From Verrucomicrobiia bacterium (lineage in GTDB: Bacteria > Verrucomicrobiota > Verrucomicrobiia > Palsa-1439): 64,000 bases of DNA. Below the pieces are notes generated by a model, which saw nothing but the letters and a program-made list of their open reading frames with translations, had not been told where the DNA came from and searched no databases. Position numbers and translations under genes: made by a program. The stretch covers positions 1 to 64,000 of the forward strand of contig DATLVI010000046.1 of NCBI GenBank assembly GCA_035577545.1, in the 5' to 3' direction. Below, in pieces: positions 42,801-49,901 of this stretch (positions are counted from its first letter, which is position 1; every line of letters starts with the position of its first letter).

Positions 42801-44296
42801 GCCGTCGACAGGGCCGAGGGCAGTGTTTTGAACAGACTGGAAATGGGCCAGATGAAATTGGTTTGCGGTTCGCCGTCCACGCGGAATTCCAGGAGGACTT
42901 CGCCTGATTGTGCCGGCGGAGTCGTTGAGAGCGTGCTGCCGGTCTTGCTTTTCTGGGTCAGACCGAGTGCGGTGCGTTGTTGCCCGAGGTCGCGAAAAAA
43001 TTCACCCCAGTTTTTCAGCGGGAGAGTTTCGCGGGTAAACTTCGCAAGTTGCCAAAGCCTTTGGTGCGGGCCCAAGGCCGGGTTGCTTGCGATGTAGAGA
43101 GAGCCGGTTGCAAGGTCGGCGGCGCGACCGAAAAATACGCGGGTGTGCTCGACGTAGTGCGGCCACTTTTCGAGAAACTCGACATTTTTGAAGTAATGCG
43201 TTTCGCGGAGCGGACGTTCGTAGAGTTCTTCGAGGACGGGACGCGAAAAAGTTTTGTTGTCGGCGCGGGCTTGCTTGACGGCGTTGGCGAACAAGCGTCC
43301 CATCGCGGTGGCGGGGCCGGTAAAATTGGGGTAGGGGAAATCGAGGCCGATGCCGGTGGCGGCGCCGCCAATGGCGAGGCCGTTGTCGACGAGTTGCGGT
43401 AATTCGCGGAAGCCGCCGCCACGAATGATCTTTGCGCCGTAGGCGGATGAGCGACTGTGGTTCGTCCAGCGACGGACTTCGGGCAGGCCCTTGAACCATT
43501 CCATGAGGCGGTTGTGGTCGCCGCCGAACTCCTTGCTGAGGTTGTCGAGTGGCAGCACTAGGCCGAGCGAGAGACTGGCCTTGTTCGTGTAAAGGAAGCC
43601 GCCCATGTTGAGGTTGGCGGTGCGGTTGTGGATCGACCCATTGCGCAAGAGGATTTCGAAGGCCGCGCCTTCCCCTTGCGGCAACTCGAACGTGTGCTCG
43701 ATGTAATCGGGGTCGACCTCGATGACTTCCTTGATGCCTTGCAGAAAATGCGGCGCGCCGGGCTCGACGTTGCGCTCGTAACCCTCCTTCGTCACGAGTT
43801 GGGATGCGTCGCCTTCAGCAAGGAACACGACATCGGCGTGGACCGAACCACGGTCGGTGTGAACGCCGACGATGTGGCCGTTGTCGTCGCGGAGCAGGCC
43901 GTCGACCGTGGTTTCCGTCAGGATCTCCGCCCCGAACGACTTCGCAAGTTCGGCCAGATAATGGTCGTAGGTGGGGCGAAGGACGGTGTAGCAGTTGGCG
44001 AACGTGGCGGGGTTGCGATAATTCAGGCCCACGAGGGAATGGCCGTTATAGATGTAGAAGCCGCGCTTGGTGACGGGACGTTCGTAAGCGGAATCGCGCA
44101 CAGCCTGTTCGCCGAGGACATCCGGCTGGGTGAGGTTTTCCGTGAAATAGACAGCGCCCGACCAATTCTCCGCTCCCGGGAACACACCCGCCTCAATGAC
44201 GAGCACCGGGATTTGCGCTTTGGCCAACGCGATGGCCGCCGTGATGCCGGCGGGTCCTGCTCCCACGATGATGACGTCGTATTTCCAGGAAGCCAT
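36872..44296 (-). CDS. giant fusion: ETF-quinone oxidoreductase + acyl-CoA dehydrogenase + EtfB + EtfA
   Basis: One 2474-codon frame without a stop. Residues 5-440: FAD domain of ETF:quinone oxidoreductase (V-G-A-G-P-A-G at 11-17). Residues 531-557: a membrane helix. Residues 630-690: [4Fe-4S] domain (C635, C659, C662, C665, close to the human ETF-QO spacing). Residues 919-1044: an isolated acyl-CoA dehydrogenase C-terminal helical domain. Residues 1149-1849: a VLCAD-like acyl-CoA dehydrogenase (L-T-E-P-N-A-G-S-D-S at 1402-1411; catalytic Glu 1707 in Y-E-G-T) with a 125-residue insertion at 1264-1389. Residues 1877-2075: EtfB. Residues 2138-2474: EtfA, with FAD motifs G-Q-T-G, G-V-S-G-A-P-Q-H and N-K-D. 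Predicted to move electrons from acyl-CoA to quinone within one chain. I start at ATG 44296; an upstream ATG at 44389 adds 31 residues without family likeness. Module assignments are firm; the cooperative function is inferred. Confidence 0.92.
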   Translation of the reverse strand: MASWKYDVIIVGAGPAGITAAIALAKAQIPVLVIEAGVFPGAENWSGAVYFTENLTQPDVLGEQAVRDSAYERPVTKRGFYIYNGHSLVGLNYRNPATFANCYTVLRPTYDHYLAELAKSFGAEILTETTVDGLLRDDNGHIVGVHTDRGSVHADVVFLAEGDASQLVTKEGYERNVEPGAPHFLQGIKEVIEVDPDYIEHTFELPQGEGAAFEILLRNGSIHNRTANLNMGGFLYTNKASLSLGLVLPLDNLSKEFGGDHNRLMEWFKGLPEVRRWTNHSRSSAYGAKIIRGGGFRELPQLVDNGLAIGGAATGIGLDFPYPNFTGPATAMGRLFANAVKQARADNKTFSRPVLEELYERPLRETHYFKNVEFLEKWPHYVEHTRVFFGRAADLATGSLYIASNPALGPHQRLWQLAKFTRETLPLKNWGEFFRDLGQQRTALGLTQKSKTGSTLSTTPPAQSGEVLLEFRVDGEPQTNFIWPISSLFKTLPSALSTASNHVYANDTTPVPIKLRSAISAVRRGLKLTDHLLPVVFGFALIVLMPIQWICELVHLLITRPSPEKFLSSFFQKNLALVRQRLKLDPDAVKIEQPWEEKLSLIRYFSEDHTHIKVFRPENFENRAKIADSPLWHVCPAKVYECHTDDLGQSQLVVNFENCIKCETCWRSAPNDVDWTRQRHQRLIFSAPTEANCKLLALMKQGGVVGRVPSHGDNATAASGDVAYRLAAKLHQFCGTVYAGPRYIDAGRTRWLQSLLTEAQSIAVTIKDPRIDKLIVRILTHAKRRKFFWAEADARQLLEQLPPPPPAATETPQQARAAMVSRLDKLFSKQSIKDLERNRPLSPEQKNFLRVLADTASPPRPVILRELSRRDPSLAALVSGIYSAQVAARAELTDQPWIGLTAARSAWKEFVPEQPPTLSQVAADVCAIALGAGEMLLERCRQHATSRVQFPGLFKDEDGRDGIAKFGSVKKLLSDMEAQVYLLGALLPYADKEPSLVKILAATAFGPDSGSLAYNAGQIFGGTAYSEDDVLSKFYRDSVCFSHMLFDDMELKRQLGPDAEVKLHRLALEAVKQRALDPTELEAEIVKFFEAHQAVPQLTSGPAAEVIEHGYIEAPLERLPSFNYREALKTDQEYDYGDFLVKPFDPNGWRFTPEMLHADTELQACYDQLYRYFTRKFWNARFDGLPYYRLVEKLHMIPLADVRDMIARGFMRMYIPTEFGGQGLLKAHYYILCPLSMRYADPSYALTIMAHSSIGTTPILLGLNQDLPRAKEDLQQFLSDQSQVENLKSEIARILRMLESPEALKVKKVFTALGEQVKTNIGKKPMLRAIASEFLAHFMDAGRAGLRTDLVAFKSELQLSLATLDTLRPRAEAVIAELDRRAEAHKLFLRLISVGQISAFALTEPNAGSDSGGVQTRAELKKVEVLTDVDGAKYFLIGKERKNIIDTATIDLTKIDYSEYDYKTDDPAKFRYYQHNGKRIPIHDIAQIRREGDKEFYEYYEVNGAKMWITNGHVAGVFCLYARTKVGPTGFMVDRYAEGLIVGKDEEKMGQRGSPTNELGLTSVRVPRENVIGIEGRGQVNALETLNVGRLGLCVSAVSMMAKIVEQARAFIKEHELDKEEWVLQILGGMATELYATESLAYELIGRADHHGTKSVRTESAIGKYYASEALHRTIRAAEKIMGIEGCTQMHEVEKHRRDARVLNIYEGTNEVQRFLILRDLVDHVLPQCEKWEGEPPVGSLGAEKFALARALKRAVDTFGAQVWQNASFQPTMFRLADIAGYIKTMDSTLWRTEWLKQNCTESDAAHRTFAERSSQAYLDYAKKEIERLHGEFDRDFALLKQGLYPPEVRVAFLALEAAEEKTETSQAAPIHRVTSPLHILVVLNIIPVLSPLPRIVNGELLETHFDIDATSRTALERAVELKSASEEVTLTAITVAPGYATEVLHRALALGADNAALIKTDDLPDNPHDVARLVADLAGQKQLPCDLVLCGDAILAAVLAGNLGASHFSGVKEFTVNGGQTIIHLLKPNTSIPTDRPVVLAMAEGDVDLDFCVDSYFEALNKPLEVIDALQLVTAPRSGCRYQLPEKPAVEEKFESTPEAIAALVRKIAGIEIIAQGGGGSYNGKVESATKEKLPGRETAVFLATADKHEGLETAAACAAALTLPLHVLVLGQFDERTVRSIAARVNARSIYFVSSPHLAEAMPAALLAALQTIWKDLLPAMLASGTWANELLAQFARTFPRVQACYNVVDVAPQNGTVELVMPAFGGKVQRVATVTEIAEHPLVMTVAAGASGDPKAESHKRVSLVPLEFEYDAKSDDLATALREAHEEAGVKSIADAEFIIDVGYALRNKENFDLVIAPLKKRLEEIGVKNVLLGGTRKVVEELKLLAPDQQIGQTGTAVNPKLIISIGVSGAPQHVDYIGERATIIAFNKDADAPLMTLNKRRARPKVVPIVGDLFELVPKFTAALKPQP

Positions 44297-44302
44297 GCGC
44301 GC

Positions 44303-44308
44303 ATTATA
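44303..44308 (-). promoter_or_regulatory. TATAAT -10 box six bases before the fusion ATG
   Basis: On the minus strand a perfect TATAAT is followed by GCGCGC and then ATG 44296. Transcription would start at or next to the A of the ATG, which would make the mRNA leaderless. No Shine-Dalgarno is visible. No good -35 hexamer is seen at normal spacing. Inference from position only. Confidence 0.45.
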
Positions 44309-44404
44309 GGCAGTCCGAGGCATTTGGAAAGTTTTCCTGAAAATATCGCACACTGCGCGGAACTCTTGTAGTGTGGCGGTGTCGGACATCCACGGAGGAA
44401 CTGT

Positions 44405-45847
44405 ATGAAGCTACGCAGCCTGACGACGATTCCACTGACGTTTGCCCTTGCCGCCGCCGCGCTTGCCGCCCCCGAAAAACAAGAGGAAGGCATTGCGCTG
44501 ACGATCTACAACCAGAATTTTGGCGTGGTGCGTGAGAAGCGCAATGTGGATGTGAAGGAGAAGACGGGGACGATTCGCTTTGATGATGTGGCGTCACAGA
44601 TCGATGGGACGAGTGTGCAGTTCAAGTCGATCACGGATCCACAGGCGACGGTGCTGGAGCAGAATTACGAGTTCGATTTGGTGTCCGCCGACAAGCTGCT
44701 TGGGAAATACATCGACAAACAGATTGCCGTGCTCACCAAAGATGGGTCGCGGTATTCGGGGAGTTTGTTGAGTTTTGACGCGAACCAGTTGGTGATTCGG
44801 CAGGAGGGTGAGAAGGCGGAGATTGTGATGGTCCAGCGCGGCGACAACGTGAAGGACATCCAGTTCGGCGCGCTGCCGGAAGGATTGATCACCAAGCCGA
44901 CGCTGGTGTGGAAGCTCGCGACGGAGAAGGTGGGCCAGCAACTCATCGAAGTGGCATACCAGACGGCCGGCATCAATTGGCAGGCCGATTACAACGCCAT
45001 CCTGAATCCCAACGACACGAAGCTTGATCTCGGCGGCTGGGTGACAATCCATAATCAGTCGGGCGCGACGTACAAGGATGCGAAATTAAAGTTGATCGCG
45101 GGAGATGTGCGGCGAGCGCAACAGCCGCAACCGATGCTCATGGCGGGCGCGATGCGCAAGATGGCTGTGGAGAATGAGGCGGGTTTCGCGGAGAAGGCGT
45201 TCTTTGAGTATCACCTTTACACGTTGGGGCGGCCAGCGACGGTGGCGCAGAACCAGACCAAGCAGATCCAGCTGCTCAAGGCGGCGGACGTGCCGGTGAA
45301 GAAGGTATTTCTTTATGACGGCGCGCCGCAGTACCGGTTCTATGGCGGATTGAACAACGACGCCAACTACGGCAGCGAAGAAGGCAATAAGAAGGTCAAC
45401 GTAGTGGTCGAGGTAAAGAATTCCAAAGAGAACAACCTGGGCATGGCGTTGCCGAAGGGCAAGATGCGGCTCTACAAGCGCGATGAAGCTGACGGGTCGC
45501 TGGAGTTCATTGGCGAGGACGAAATCGACCACACGCCGAAAGATGAGACCGTCAAGCTGCACATCGGCGACGCGTTCGACATTGTCGGCGAACGGAAGCG
45601 GACGGACTACAAGATTGACGTCAGCCGCCATATTATTACAGAGAGCTTCGAGATCCACGTCCGCAACCACAAGACCGAGCCCGTCGAAGTGCTCGTGAAG
45701 GAGACGCTTTATCGCTGGAACAACTGGGAGATCACCGAGTCGAACCAGAAGTGGACGAAGTACGACGCCAACACGATTCACTTTCCCGTGAAGGTGGACA
45801 AGGACGGGGAGCAGGTGATTACGTATACGGTGCGGTATACGTGGTAG
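44405..45847 (+). CDS. secreted DUF4139-domain protein
   Basis: A 480-residue protein with a clear signal peptide (about 1-21, ending A-L-A-A-P). The remainder is beta-rich and ends in the DUF4139 pattern: I-D-V-S-R-H-I-I-T-E-S-F-E-I-H-V-R-N-H-K-T-E-P-V-E-V-L-V-K-E, then W-E-I-T-E-S, then T-Y-T-V-R-Y-T-W at the end. The N-terminal half has an A-V-L-T-K-D-G-S-R-Y-S-G-S-L region at about 117-130. Such proteins are periplasmic and of unknown role. GGAGG precedes the ATG by 6 bases. It is divergent from the giant fusion gene across about 108 bases and probably cotranscribed with the next HAD gene. Confidence 0.85.
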   Translation: MKLRSLTTIPLTFALAAAALAAPEKQEEGIALTIYNQNFGVVREKRNVDVKEKTGTIRFDDVASQIDGTSVQFKSITDPQATVLEQNYEFDLVSADKLLGKYIDKQIAVLTKDGSRYSGSLLSFDANQLVIRQEGEKAEIVMVQRGDNVKDIQFGALPEGLITKPTLVWKLATEKVGQQLIEVAYQTAGINWQADYNAILNPNDTKLDLGGWVTIHNQSGATYKDAKLKLIAGDVRRAQQPQPMLMAGAMRKMAVENEAGFAEKAFFEYHLYTLGRPATVAQNQTKQIQLLKAADVPVKKVFLYDGAPQYRFYGGLNNDANYGSEEGNKKVNVVVEVKNSKENNLGMALPKGKMRLYKRDEADGSLEFIGEDEIDHTPKDETVKLHIGDAFDIVGERKRTDYKIDVSRHIITESFEIHVRNHKTEPVEVLVKETLYRWNNWEITESNQKWTKYDANTIHFPVKVDKDGEQVITYTVRYTW

Positions 45848-45858
45848 GACTTCCTGAC

Positions 45859-46548
45859 GTGCGCGCTCCGAAGGCCATCTTATTTGACGTCGGAGGAACG
45901 GTGCTCAATGAGCAGCGATACGATTTGGAGGCGGGGGTCCGGTCGGTCGTTGAACAGGAGGCCGATGTCGCTGAAATCTGCCGGGAGTTTCGGGCGGAGG
46001 TTCAACAGAGCCATGGCGTTGACCGGGAGGTTGATCTGCCGAGGTGGCTGGCGAAGCGACTTTCGCTCCACGATGACATGGCGACACTCGAAGACACGCT
46101 GTGGAGCACCATCGCAACGCTGGTTCCGGTTCCGGGGATCGAGGACGTGCTTCGCCGATTGAAAAGTGATCGTATTCCAGTCGCGGCAATTAGTAATGCG
46201 CCGTTTTGCGGGCGAATCCTTGAAGCCAACCTTGAGACGTATGGTTTGCGGAAGTACTTCCAGTTTGTGGTGTCCAGCGCCGATGTTGGATTCCGCAAGC
46301 CTGCGGCCGCGATCTATGAGGCCGCGCTGTCACGACTGGGAGTTGCGGCGGAGCAAACGTGGTTTATTGGAGACACGTTGGGCGAAGATATTGTCGGTGC
46401 GGCGAAAGCGGGTCTTCAGCCCATTTGGATTTCCCAGGATCCGGTGGAACCGGGCACCGAGTGTCCTGGCGTTCGAGTTCGCGATTGGAGTGAGTTTATG
46501 AATGTTTACGAAGCGGCGATCGCTGGTAAAGGCGCCATGGAACGTTAA
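45859..46548 (+). CDS. HAD-superfamily hydrolase (HDHD3/YjjG-like)
   Basis: A 229-residue HAD enzyme. Motif I reads F-D-V-G-G-T, with glycine where most HAD phosphatases have the second aspartate; this variant is known in HDHD3-like members. Motif II is the serine of A-A-I-S-N-A-P near 111-117, motif III the lysine of F-R-K-P, and motif IV the G-D-T-L-G-E-D near 171-177. A helical cap of about 80 residues lies between motifs I and II. Start at GTG 45859, just after the DUF4139 stop, with a weak AGGA site; an upstream extension would lie inside that gene. Substrate unknown, and catalysis with a Gly in motif I needs testing. Confidence 0.88.
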   Translation: MRAPKAILFDVGGTVLNEQRYDLEAGVRSVVEQEADVAEICREFRAEVQQSHGVDREVDLPRWLAKRLSLHDDMATLEDTLWSTIATLVPVPGIEDVLRRLKSDRIPVAAISNAPFCGRILEANLETYGLRKYFQFVVSSADVGFRKPAAAIYEAALSRLGVAAEQTWFIGDTLGEDIVGAAKAGLQPIWISQDPVEPGTECPGVRVRDWSEFMNVYEAAIAGKGAMER

Positions 46549-46594
46549 CACCGCCACGTGTCGAGAGTTGACGCCGTAGTCGAAATTCCTCCAC

Positions 46595-47017
46595 CTACTT
46601 GATACTCAGCGCGGTGGTAAGAAAAGCGAGGGCCTTCTGGACGTGCTCTTGTGGTTTCGGTTTGAGTCCCGCGGCGACAGCCTGTTGCAGGAGACCCTGC
46701 GCTGTGCGGAGCTGTTGGTCGGAGGTTGTCTGCAATTCTTTGACTTTGCCATCACCGGCCAAGGTGACGCCGAGCAGCTTCGCAGCGATTTCGATTTGTT
46801 TCATGGCTCGAACGCGGTTGCCCTGGTAGTCGTGGTCAGCCGCGGAGAGCGCGGAATACGCCTGGGTCAACAGACCTGCGGCGGCCGGTGAATTCGCGGG
46901 TTTGTTGGCCTTCGTGGGCGGGGGTGTTGTTGTTTGGGCCTGCAAACTCTGGCCTCCTGACAGAAACAGAAAAGCAACGGCGGTGCCGACGAAGAGGCGG
47001 ACAAGTTTTATATTCAC
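46595..47017 (-). CDS. small secreted helical protein, no known family
   Basis: A 140-residue protein with a signal peptide (about 1-28, cleavage near S-L-Q-A-Q-T). After a Pro/Thr-rich linker the mature part is all helical: A-G-L-L-T-Q-A-Y-S-A-L-S-A-A-D-H-D-Y-Q-G, then R-A-M-K-Q-I-E-I-A-A-K-L-L-G, then Q-Q-L-R-T-A-Q-G-L-L-Q-Q-A-V. These look like two or three antiparallel helices. I recognise no family. It stands alone, convergent with the HAD gene and divergent from a pseudopilin gene, across a 200-base gap. Confidence 0.7.
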   Translation of the reverse strand: MNIKLVRLFVGTAVAFLFLSGGQSLQAQTTTPPPTKANKPANSPAAAGLLTQAYSALSAADHDYQGNRVRAMKQIEIAAKLLGVTLAGDGKVKELQTTSDQQLRTAQGLLQQAVAAGLKPKPQEHVQKALAFLTTALSIK

Positions 47018-47218
47018 AGCGACTCCTCTCTGGTTGGCCGATTAAAGCACTGTCAAAATCGGATTGGCAAGCCGGATGTGGCGACATCTTCAGCCTTAGC
47101 GGCTGTCGCTCCGCGCGTTTTTTTTACAGGCCATTTACATGACTGGCGAGGGGTGCGGCTGTAGTGTTACGCGGTGATGGGCACGCAGTCCTGACGCAAC
47201 CGAACGGAGGACCGTGCT

Positions 47219-47842
47219 ATGAAACGCTCCACGAAGGACAGTATCGGGTTCACCCTCATCGAACTGTTGGTTGTTATTGCGATCATTGGGATTCTGGCGG
47301 CGATGCTGTTGCCCGCGCTCACGATGGCCCGCGAAAAAGGGCGGCGCGCGGTCTGCCTGAACAACCTCAAGGAAATCGGGCTGGGGATCGCGATGTACTC
47401 GGATGTTTACAATGGCCGGATGCCCCAGGACCTCGCCAGCAATCCCACATTGGCGGGCTCGTACAACCTGTTGAGCAACGTCATCACCTCGGCCAAGGTT
47501 TTCGCCTGCCCGAGCGATACTGCGGCGAAGTCCCAGACTGTCTATCCGTTGACGAACTCGGCGGCCGGCATGTCGATCAGTTATTCGTATTCGGTTGGCT
47601 TGATCTGGCAGGACCAGCCGGATTCGATCGTCGCGCTGGATCGGATGGGCAAGTCGGTGACCGCGGCCGGGTACTCGAAGGGCGCGCGATGGTCCGCCAG
47701 TATTGCCCCGGGCGCACCCCACAAAGACGCCGGCGGGAGTGTGCTTTACAACGACGGGCATGTGGCGTGGGCGAACAGCCTGCCGTCGACGGCGGGTACG
47801 AATGACAGTCCCAATGGCAGCGTGTTGGTTGCGGAACCGTAG
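47219..47842 (+). CDS. type II pseudopilin of the H-X9-DG class
   Basis: A classic prepilin start: [20 protein letters not shown] at about residues 10-29, with the glycine cleavage site and glutamate at +5. The [10 protein letters not shown] segment and C-P-S-D-T then give the head, and a Y-N-D-G-H-V motif ends it. This is the form found in large numbers in PVC bacteria, related to DUF1559. Size 207 residues. GGAGG precedes the ATG. It is the standard version of the head that the two proteins at 2389-3701 carry on a DUF4190 anchor. Probably part of a secretion or pilus-like system encoded elsewhere. Confidence 0.92.
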   Translation: MKRSTKDSIGFTLIELLVVIAIIGILAAMLLPALTMAREKGRRAVCLNNLKEIGLGIAMYSDVYNGRMPQDLASNPTLAGSYNLLSNVITSAKVFACPSDTAAKSQTVYPLTNSAAGMSISYSYSVGLIWQDQPDSIVALDRMGKSVTAAGYSKGARWSASIAPGAPHKDAGGSVLYNDGHVAWANSLPSTAGTNDSPNGSVLVAEP

Positions 47843-47904
47843 CGGAATCCGGTGGCGTGCTATCAACCGGAAAGATTTGAGGACAAAAAACGGGAGGGTG
47901 TGAA

Positions 47905-48246
47905 ATGAACTTTGTTCGGTACCACGTCGTTCACGCAAAAATCGTGATTCTCTACATGATCGTCTTGTGGCCGCTGCTGATGCTTTCCAATTATCTGGGG
48001 AAACAAGCGGGACTTCACCTGGCCGCGCTTGCGGTTAAAATTCTCATAGGAGTGTGGCTGGTCGCTTCGCTTTGGATGTCCTACCAGACGAGCAAAAGGA
48101 TTGTGTTTAAGAACATGACGCTCAAGAAAGCCACGGTAGCATCCTTCTGCGATGCACGGCCCTATCTGGCTTTCTTACCCATGGTGAGGCGATTCTTCAA
48201 GGCTCGCGGGAAAGACGGGGACACCGGTGATGGACAAGACATCTGA
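47905..48246 (+). CDS. small two-helix membrane protein, unknown function
   Basis: A 113-residue protein with two hydrophobic segments at about 12-31 and 41-58, then a basic cytoplasmic tail (K-R-I-V-F-K-N-M-T-L-K-K). The C-terminus (R-F-F-K-A-R-G-K-D-G-D-T) is charged. A good GGGAGG ribosome site lies 9 bases upstream of ATG. No family recognised. The next gene starts 74 bases after its stop. Confidence 0.65.
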   Translation: MNFVRYHVVHAKIVILYMIVLWPLLMLSNYLGKQAGLHLAALAVKILIGVWLVASLWMSYQTSKRIVFKNMTLKKATVASFCDARPYLAFLPMVRRFFKARGKDGDTGDGQDI

Positions 48247-48320
48247 TAAGTCAGCGCGCACTTGCGAGGGAGTCGAAATGCCACTAAACTCTGTCTCGTG
48301 CGGTCTACAAGGACAACGCG

Positions 48321-48647
48321 ATGGCACTAGCATTGCCCAGGCCGGTCGCCACCTATCTGGCGGCGGTGAAAGCCAGGGATGCGGACATGCTGGATCTCTG
48401 CTTTGCGGACGATGCGGTGGTGCATGACGAAGACCGCGACCATCGTGGGCTGGATGCCATCAAGTCCTGGAAGCGGGAGACCGAGGCAAAATATCGGTAT
48501 GTTGTGGAACCTCTCGATGCCGCGTTGGAAGGGAACATCGTGAGACTCCGCGCGCGGTTGACCGGCGACTTCCCCGGGAGCCCGGTTGAACTCGATTACA
48601 TATTCACCGTCGCGAACGACAAGATCATCTCGCTGGAAATTGAATGA
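48321..48647 (+). CDS. SnoaL-like (NTF2-fold) protein
   Basis: A 108-residue single-domain protein of the NTF2/SnoaL fold. The helical start V-A-T-Y-L-A-A-V-K-A-R-D-A-D-M-L-D-L-C-F-A-D-D-A-V-V-H-D is typical, followed by R-G-L-D-A-I-K-S-W and a beta-sheet run ending L-D-Y-I-F-T-V-A-N-D-K-I-I-S-L-E-I. Family members range from ketosteroid isomerases to binding proteins. No activity can be assigned. Confidence 0.8.
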   Translation: MALALPRPVATYLAAVKARDADMLDLCFADDAVVHDEDRDHRGLDAIKSWKRETEAKYRYVVEPLDAALEGNIVRLRARLTGDFPGSPVELDYIFTVANDKIISLEIE

Positions 48648-48781
48648 CGGCGCGAGTTCCATAGGAAGTTTTACAGGAGGAAACAGAGAGAACAGAGGGA
48701 CGGCGGAGGCAATTTCTTCGTTGAAGGTCGGCGTGAATCGGAGTAGACCGTGAGATGGCAATCAACCAACCGGAGGCAGTC

Positions 48782-48961
48782 ATGGCGAAGAGCATGAAAT
48801 GTTCGGATGTGGGCGTGGCGTGTGATTTTGAGGCGCGCGCGGAGACCGAAGCGGAGTTGATGAAGAAATTGCAGGAACACGCGCGGACGGCGCACGGGTT
48901 CAAGGATATTCCTCCCGAATTGGTGGCGAAGGTGAAGGCTGCCATCAAAGACGTGAAGTAG
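48782..48961 (+). CDS. DUF1059 small protein
   Basis: A 59-residue DUF1059 protein: M-K-C-S-D-V-G-V-A-C-D-F-E-A-R-A near the start, then E-L-M-K-K-L-Q-E-H-A-R-T-A-H-G, then I-P-P-E-L-V-A-K-V-K-A-A-I. It contains the conserved Cys pair and histidines (H-A-R-T-A-H). I start it at ATG 48782, which has CGGAGG 6 bases upstream; an earlier in-frame ATG at 48755 has none. Function unknown. It belongs to a run of small accessory proteins (SnoaL, PhnB, SRPBCC). Confidence 0.85.
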   Translation: MAKSMKCSDVGVACDFEARAETEAELMKKLQEHARTAHGFKDIPPELVAKVKAAIKDVK

Positions 48962-49103
48962 TTTTTTCTCCTGCGGGTCGACGGCTCTCGGCGATGGTGA
49001 ACGTCAATTGCGCGTTCAGCGTGTGTGGTGTAATTTCATTCGGCGGCAACGCGCGACCCGAACAACTGAAATTCACCATCATTTACAATCCAAGGAGGCC
49101 ACG

Positions 49104-49514
49104 ATGAAATTGAATGCTTATCTTATGTTCCAGGGACAATGCGCGGAGGCGTTTGACTTTTATGCGAAGTGTTTGGGCGGGAAGATCGCGATGAAGATGA
49201 CGTATGGCGAATCGCCGGCGGCCGGACAGTCGGCGCCCGATTGGAAGAACAAGATCATTCACGAGCGGCTGACGGTGGGCGATCAAACGCTCATGGGTTC
49301 GGACGCGCCGGCGGACCGGTTTGAGAAGCCGCAGGGATTTTCGGTGTCGATCGGCGTGGATTCTCCAGCGGAAGCCGAACGGATTTACAAAGGGCTGTCG
49401 GAAGGGGCCGAGATTTGCATGGAGCTGCAGGAGACATTCTGGGCGCAACGGTTCGGGATGCTTGTTGATAAATTCGGCACGCCGTGGATGATTAATTGCG
49501 AGAAGGAGATGTAG
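49104..49514 (+). CDS. PhnB-like VOC protein
   Basis: A 136-residue VOC-fold protein of the PhnB / 3-demethylubiquinone-methyltransferase-like type. Landmarks: N-A-Y-L-M-F-Q-G-Q-C-A-E-A-F-D-F-Y near the start, I-I-H-E-R-L-T-V-G-D-Q-T-L-M-G-S-D-A, G-F-S-V-S-I-G-V-D-S-P-A-E-A-E-R-I, and the end F-W-A-Q-R-F-G-M-L-V-D-K-F-G-T-P-W-M-I-N. I start at ATG 49104, with AAGGAGG 6 bases upstream. No enzyme activity can be deduced; such proteins often sit with SRPBCC proteins, as here. Confidence 0.9.
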   Translation: MKLNAYLMFQGQCAEAFDFYAKCLGGKIAMKMTYGESPAAGQSAPDWKNKIIHERLTVGDQTLMGSDAPADRFEKPQGFSVSIGVDSPAEAERIYKGLSEGAEICMELQETFWAQRFGMLVDKFGTPWMINCEKEM

Positions 49515-49545
49515 GACGATTGCATCGTGGCCAGGAGGTAGTGCG

Positions 49546-49827
49546 ATGATTTGTTTTGAGGTACAGATAAACGGTAAGAAGACCTACACGGCGGGTGTTC
49601 GAGACGGTGTCCTGTCGTTTGACGTGACCGCCAATACGTACAAGGACGGTACTGGGTACCATTTGTTATCCTCTTTGGGTGGCCTCACAGAGGAGAAAGG
49701 TTCTGAGGAACATATCTGGTGGGGTGATTTTACTAAGCTGTCACCGGGAGATGTTGTCACAGTGAAGATTGTCTCGGCGGATGAGGCAGATGAGCCTACG
49801 AAGCGAGAACCCAGAATAACCCGCTGA
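49546..49827 (+). CDS. conserved hypothetical protein, 93 residues
   Basis: A short protein with a strong AGGAGG site 7 bases before ATG. The start C-F-E-V-Q-I-N-G-K-K-T-Y-T-A-G-V-R-D-G-V-L-S-F looks like a beta-hairpin pair. H-I-W-W-G-D-F follows at about 57-63, then G-D-V-V-T-V-K-I-V. It ends in a charged tail. A small beta-rich domain is likely. I recognise no named family. It sits between the PhnB-like and SRPBCC genes. Confidence 0.65.
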   Translation: MICFEVQINGKKTYTAGVRDGVLSFDVTANTYKDGTGYHLLSSLGGLTEEKGSEEHIWWGDFTKLSPGDVVTVKIVSADEADEPTKREPRITR

Positions 49828-49901
49828 GTGGTATTTTTAGAACTACACGATGAGCAAGAATAGCCGGTCATCGCATTCACTCCAAAATTGAGGAGATCAT
49901 C

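Noticed and set aside
36872-44296. Assembly artefact joining several genes
   Set aside because: Artefacts normally break frames. Here 2474 codons stay open across four joins, with linkers of ordinary composition. Resequencing would still be useful.
44297-44389. 31-residue N-terminal extension of the giant fusion
   Set aside because: No likeness to ETF-QO, no ribosome site, and it would place the start inside the divergent gene's leader. ATG 44296 opens exactly at the family N-terminus.
47081-47125. Rho-independent terminator (stem near 47081-47109, then T8)
   Set aside because: Eight bases separate the stem from the T-run, and the nearest upstream plus-strand gene ends over 500 bases away with a minus-strand gene between. 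Too uncertain to list.
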